Shown here piece by piece: positions 62,889 to 64,000 of a stretch of 64,000 bases of DNA (its first letter is position 1; the number at the start of each line of letters is the position of its first letter). A program made the position numbers and the translations under genes. Where the stretch lies: NCBI GenBank assembly GCA_034336665.1, contig CM067564.1, positions 46,485,451 through 46,549,450 of the forward strand, in the 5' to 3' direction. Source of the DNA: Luscinia megarhynchos (Eukaryota; Chordata; Aves; Passeriformes; Turdidae). The notes beneath the pieces are model-generated. The model saw only the letters and a list, made by a program, of their open reading frames with translations, had not been told where the DNA came from and did no database searches.

Positions 62889-63041
62889 TATACATATAGA
62901 TATAGATTAGATATAGATATAGATATATAGATTTATTTATTGATATATTTATATATTTGTATCTTTTTATATATTTACATATAAATATATTTAGATAATT
63001 TTATATAAATTTATTTGTTTATTTATTTATTTATTTATTTA
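62889..63041. repeat. Compound TAGATA / TATA / TTTA microsatellite
   Basis: About 150 bp with almost no C or long unique sequence. TAGATA-type hexamers (62895-62932) pass into TATA-rich DNA, and then into about eight TTTA units ending at 63041. Confidence 0.92.
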
Positions 63042-64000
63042 CCCCTACATTGTTCCTTACCACAAACCTCCAGATGCTGGTAGACAATAAGAATATACAC
63101 TTAGAGTAGTTTATTATTTATCTTGAAGTCTGATATACCAACAAAGAGAGACATTCACTTTTAATTTTTATGGAGTATCCTTCACATTGCAGAGTGACTT
63201 TCTCATGCTGAGGACTTTCCATTTTTCTTGGCACCCCACTCTCCTATTCTGCCACCTTCCTCTGTGCACCCTGGAGTTGCTGTGACAGTTTTACACCTGC
63301 ATATCTCATGCTGCTGTTCTTCTGTGTTGTTCTCAAAGCCTCATGCTTGCAAATGCTCAGATATATTGATTTAGTCAAATTTTTCCTGTGAGAAATTTTC
63401 ACAGATGTGGGCACTCTCTTCCCTTTTTCCTGCGTATTTTTTTTAAGTGTATAACATTATAGTAGTGGAGAAGAAGACTTAAAAATGAATTCAATACATA
63501 AAAACCATTTCAATAGTCCATCATTATTATCCAATCATATGTATGTATGCAATAAGTTTAGTAGGTAATTGGTGGGCAGCATGTAATCAAAACTTCTTGA
63601 AGGGAATGCTAGAAGGATCACAGACAGAAACTATCAAAAGGAAATTGTTTTTTCTTCCTGTCTGGCCACTGGGGAGAGTTTTCACTATCCCATTCTCCCT
63701 GTCTCTTGCTCTGTTTATCCCCTAAAGTGACTTCACCATTTGAGTCAGTGTGTGACACCAGCAAGACATCCCATTAATACAACTTTGTCTGTGGAGGCAA
63801 CAAACCCTTATCCTTCTCTGTGCAACTCTCTCAGCATCCTGTTAGGTTCAAGACAAGACCAAATCCAAACAAGAATCTGCTAAGAAAGGATCCAGATAAA
63901 GAGCCAGTTCTGCCCCAAGCCCAGCCTGGAGATGGCATTTAAAACACAGTGAAGACTGAGCCAGGGGACCTCCTGTGATTTTGATGCATTTGGTCCTTGT

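Larger units (their letters stand above)
57603..64000. other. Gene-free stretch with microsatellites
   Basis: Unique AT-rich DNA with an A13-type tract near 57771, a TTTTG array at 59023-59066, and a compound TAGATA/TATA/TTTA array at 62889-63041. Frames do not exceed 94 codons. I see no gene, RNA gene, or further transposon that I can name. Confidence 0.65.

Noticed and set aside
1..64000. tRNA, snRNA, 7SK, Y RNA, CRISPR arrays, prokaryotic operons, DNA-transposon terminal repeats
   Set aside because: I looked for typical internal promoter boxes, conserved ends and repeat-spacer periodicity and saw none. The sequence is vertebrate non-coding DNA.

Overview
The window is vertebrate nuclear DNA and almost certainly comes from a bird. 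It is AT-rich and CpG-poor, and I found no bacterial-style operons and no recognisable protein gene. The evidence for a bird is a set of CR1 LINE 3' ends on both strands, most with the typical RGGTCCCTTCCAACCC-type core and an 8-bp ATTCTRTG-type tail. There is also one long solo LTR that matches, as I remember it, an ERVL-type LTR family of songbirds. That LTR suggests a passerine, but this is inference. The open frames are short (longest 210 codons), overlap one another, and resemble no family I know. I read the window as intergenic or intronic.

Layout. 1-4.8 kb: unique AT-rich DNA with A/T tracts. 4.8-12.2 kb: three CR1 fragments (4828-5010 minus, 7755-7858 plus, 12023-12178 plus), a possible retroposed-transcript end at 5.6 kb, and a conserved-looking block at 9.0-9.5 kb. 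12.66 kb: a piece of an older, reptile-type CR1. 18.0-19.75 kb: the most gene-like or regulatory-looking part, with a CpG-dense block holding an ATG in good context and a signal-peptide-like N-terminus, followed by a second CpG-bearing block with GATA-type motifs and a nuclear-receptor-type palindrome. 19.8-21.2 kb: CA and GAT/AAT/ATT/ATC microsatellites. 25.46 and 27.59 kb: plus-strand CR1 fragments. 34.45-35.39 kb: the solo LTR with a near-perfect 5-bp target duplication. 38.6-39.1 kb: an A/C-only tract and a CR1. 41.9 and 46.7 kb: minus-strand CR1s, the second with an expanded 8-bp tail. 53.7-53.9 kb: a small hairpin and a 32-bp tandem repeat. 56.9-57.6 kb: a plus-strand CR1 interrupted by a minus-strand CR1. 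59-63 kb: TTTTG and TAGATA/TTTA repeats.

I did not find a previously undescribed system. The points most worth checking are the CpG-dense blocks at 18.0-19.75 kb, the nested inverted CR1 pair (a possible double-stranded RNA source), the solo LTR, and a few exon-like segments. Family assignments come from memory of consensus sequences, since no database search was possible.
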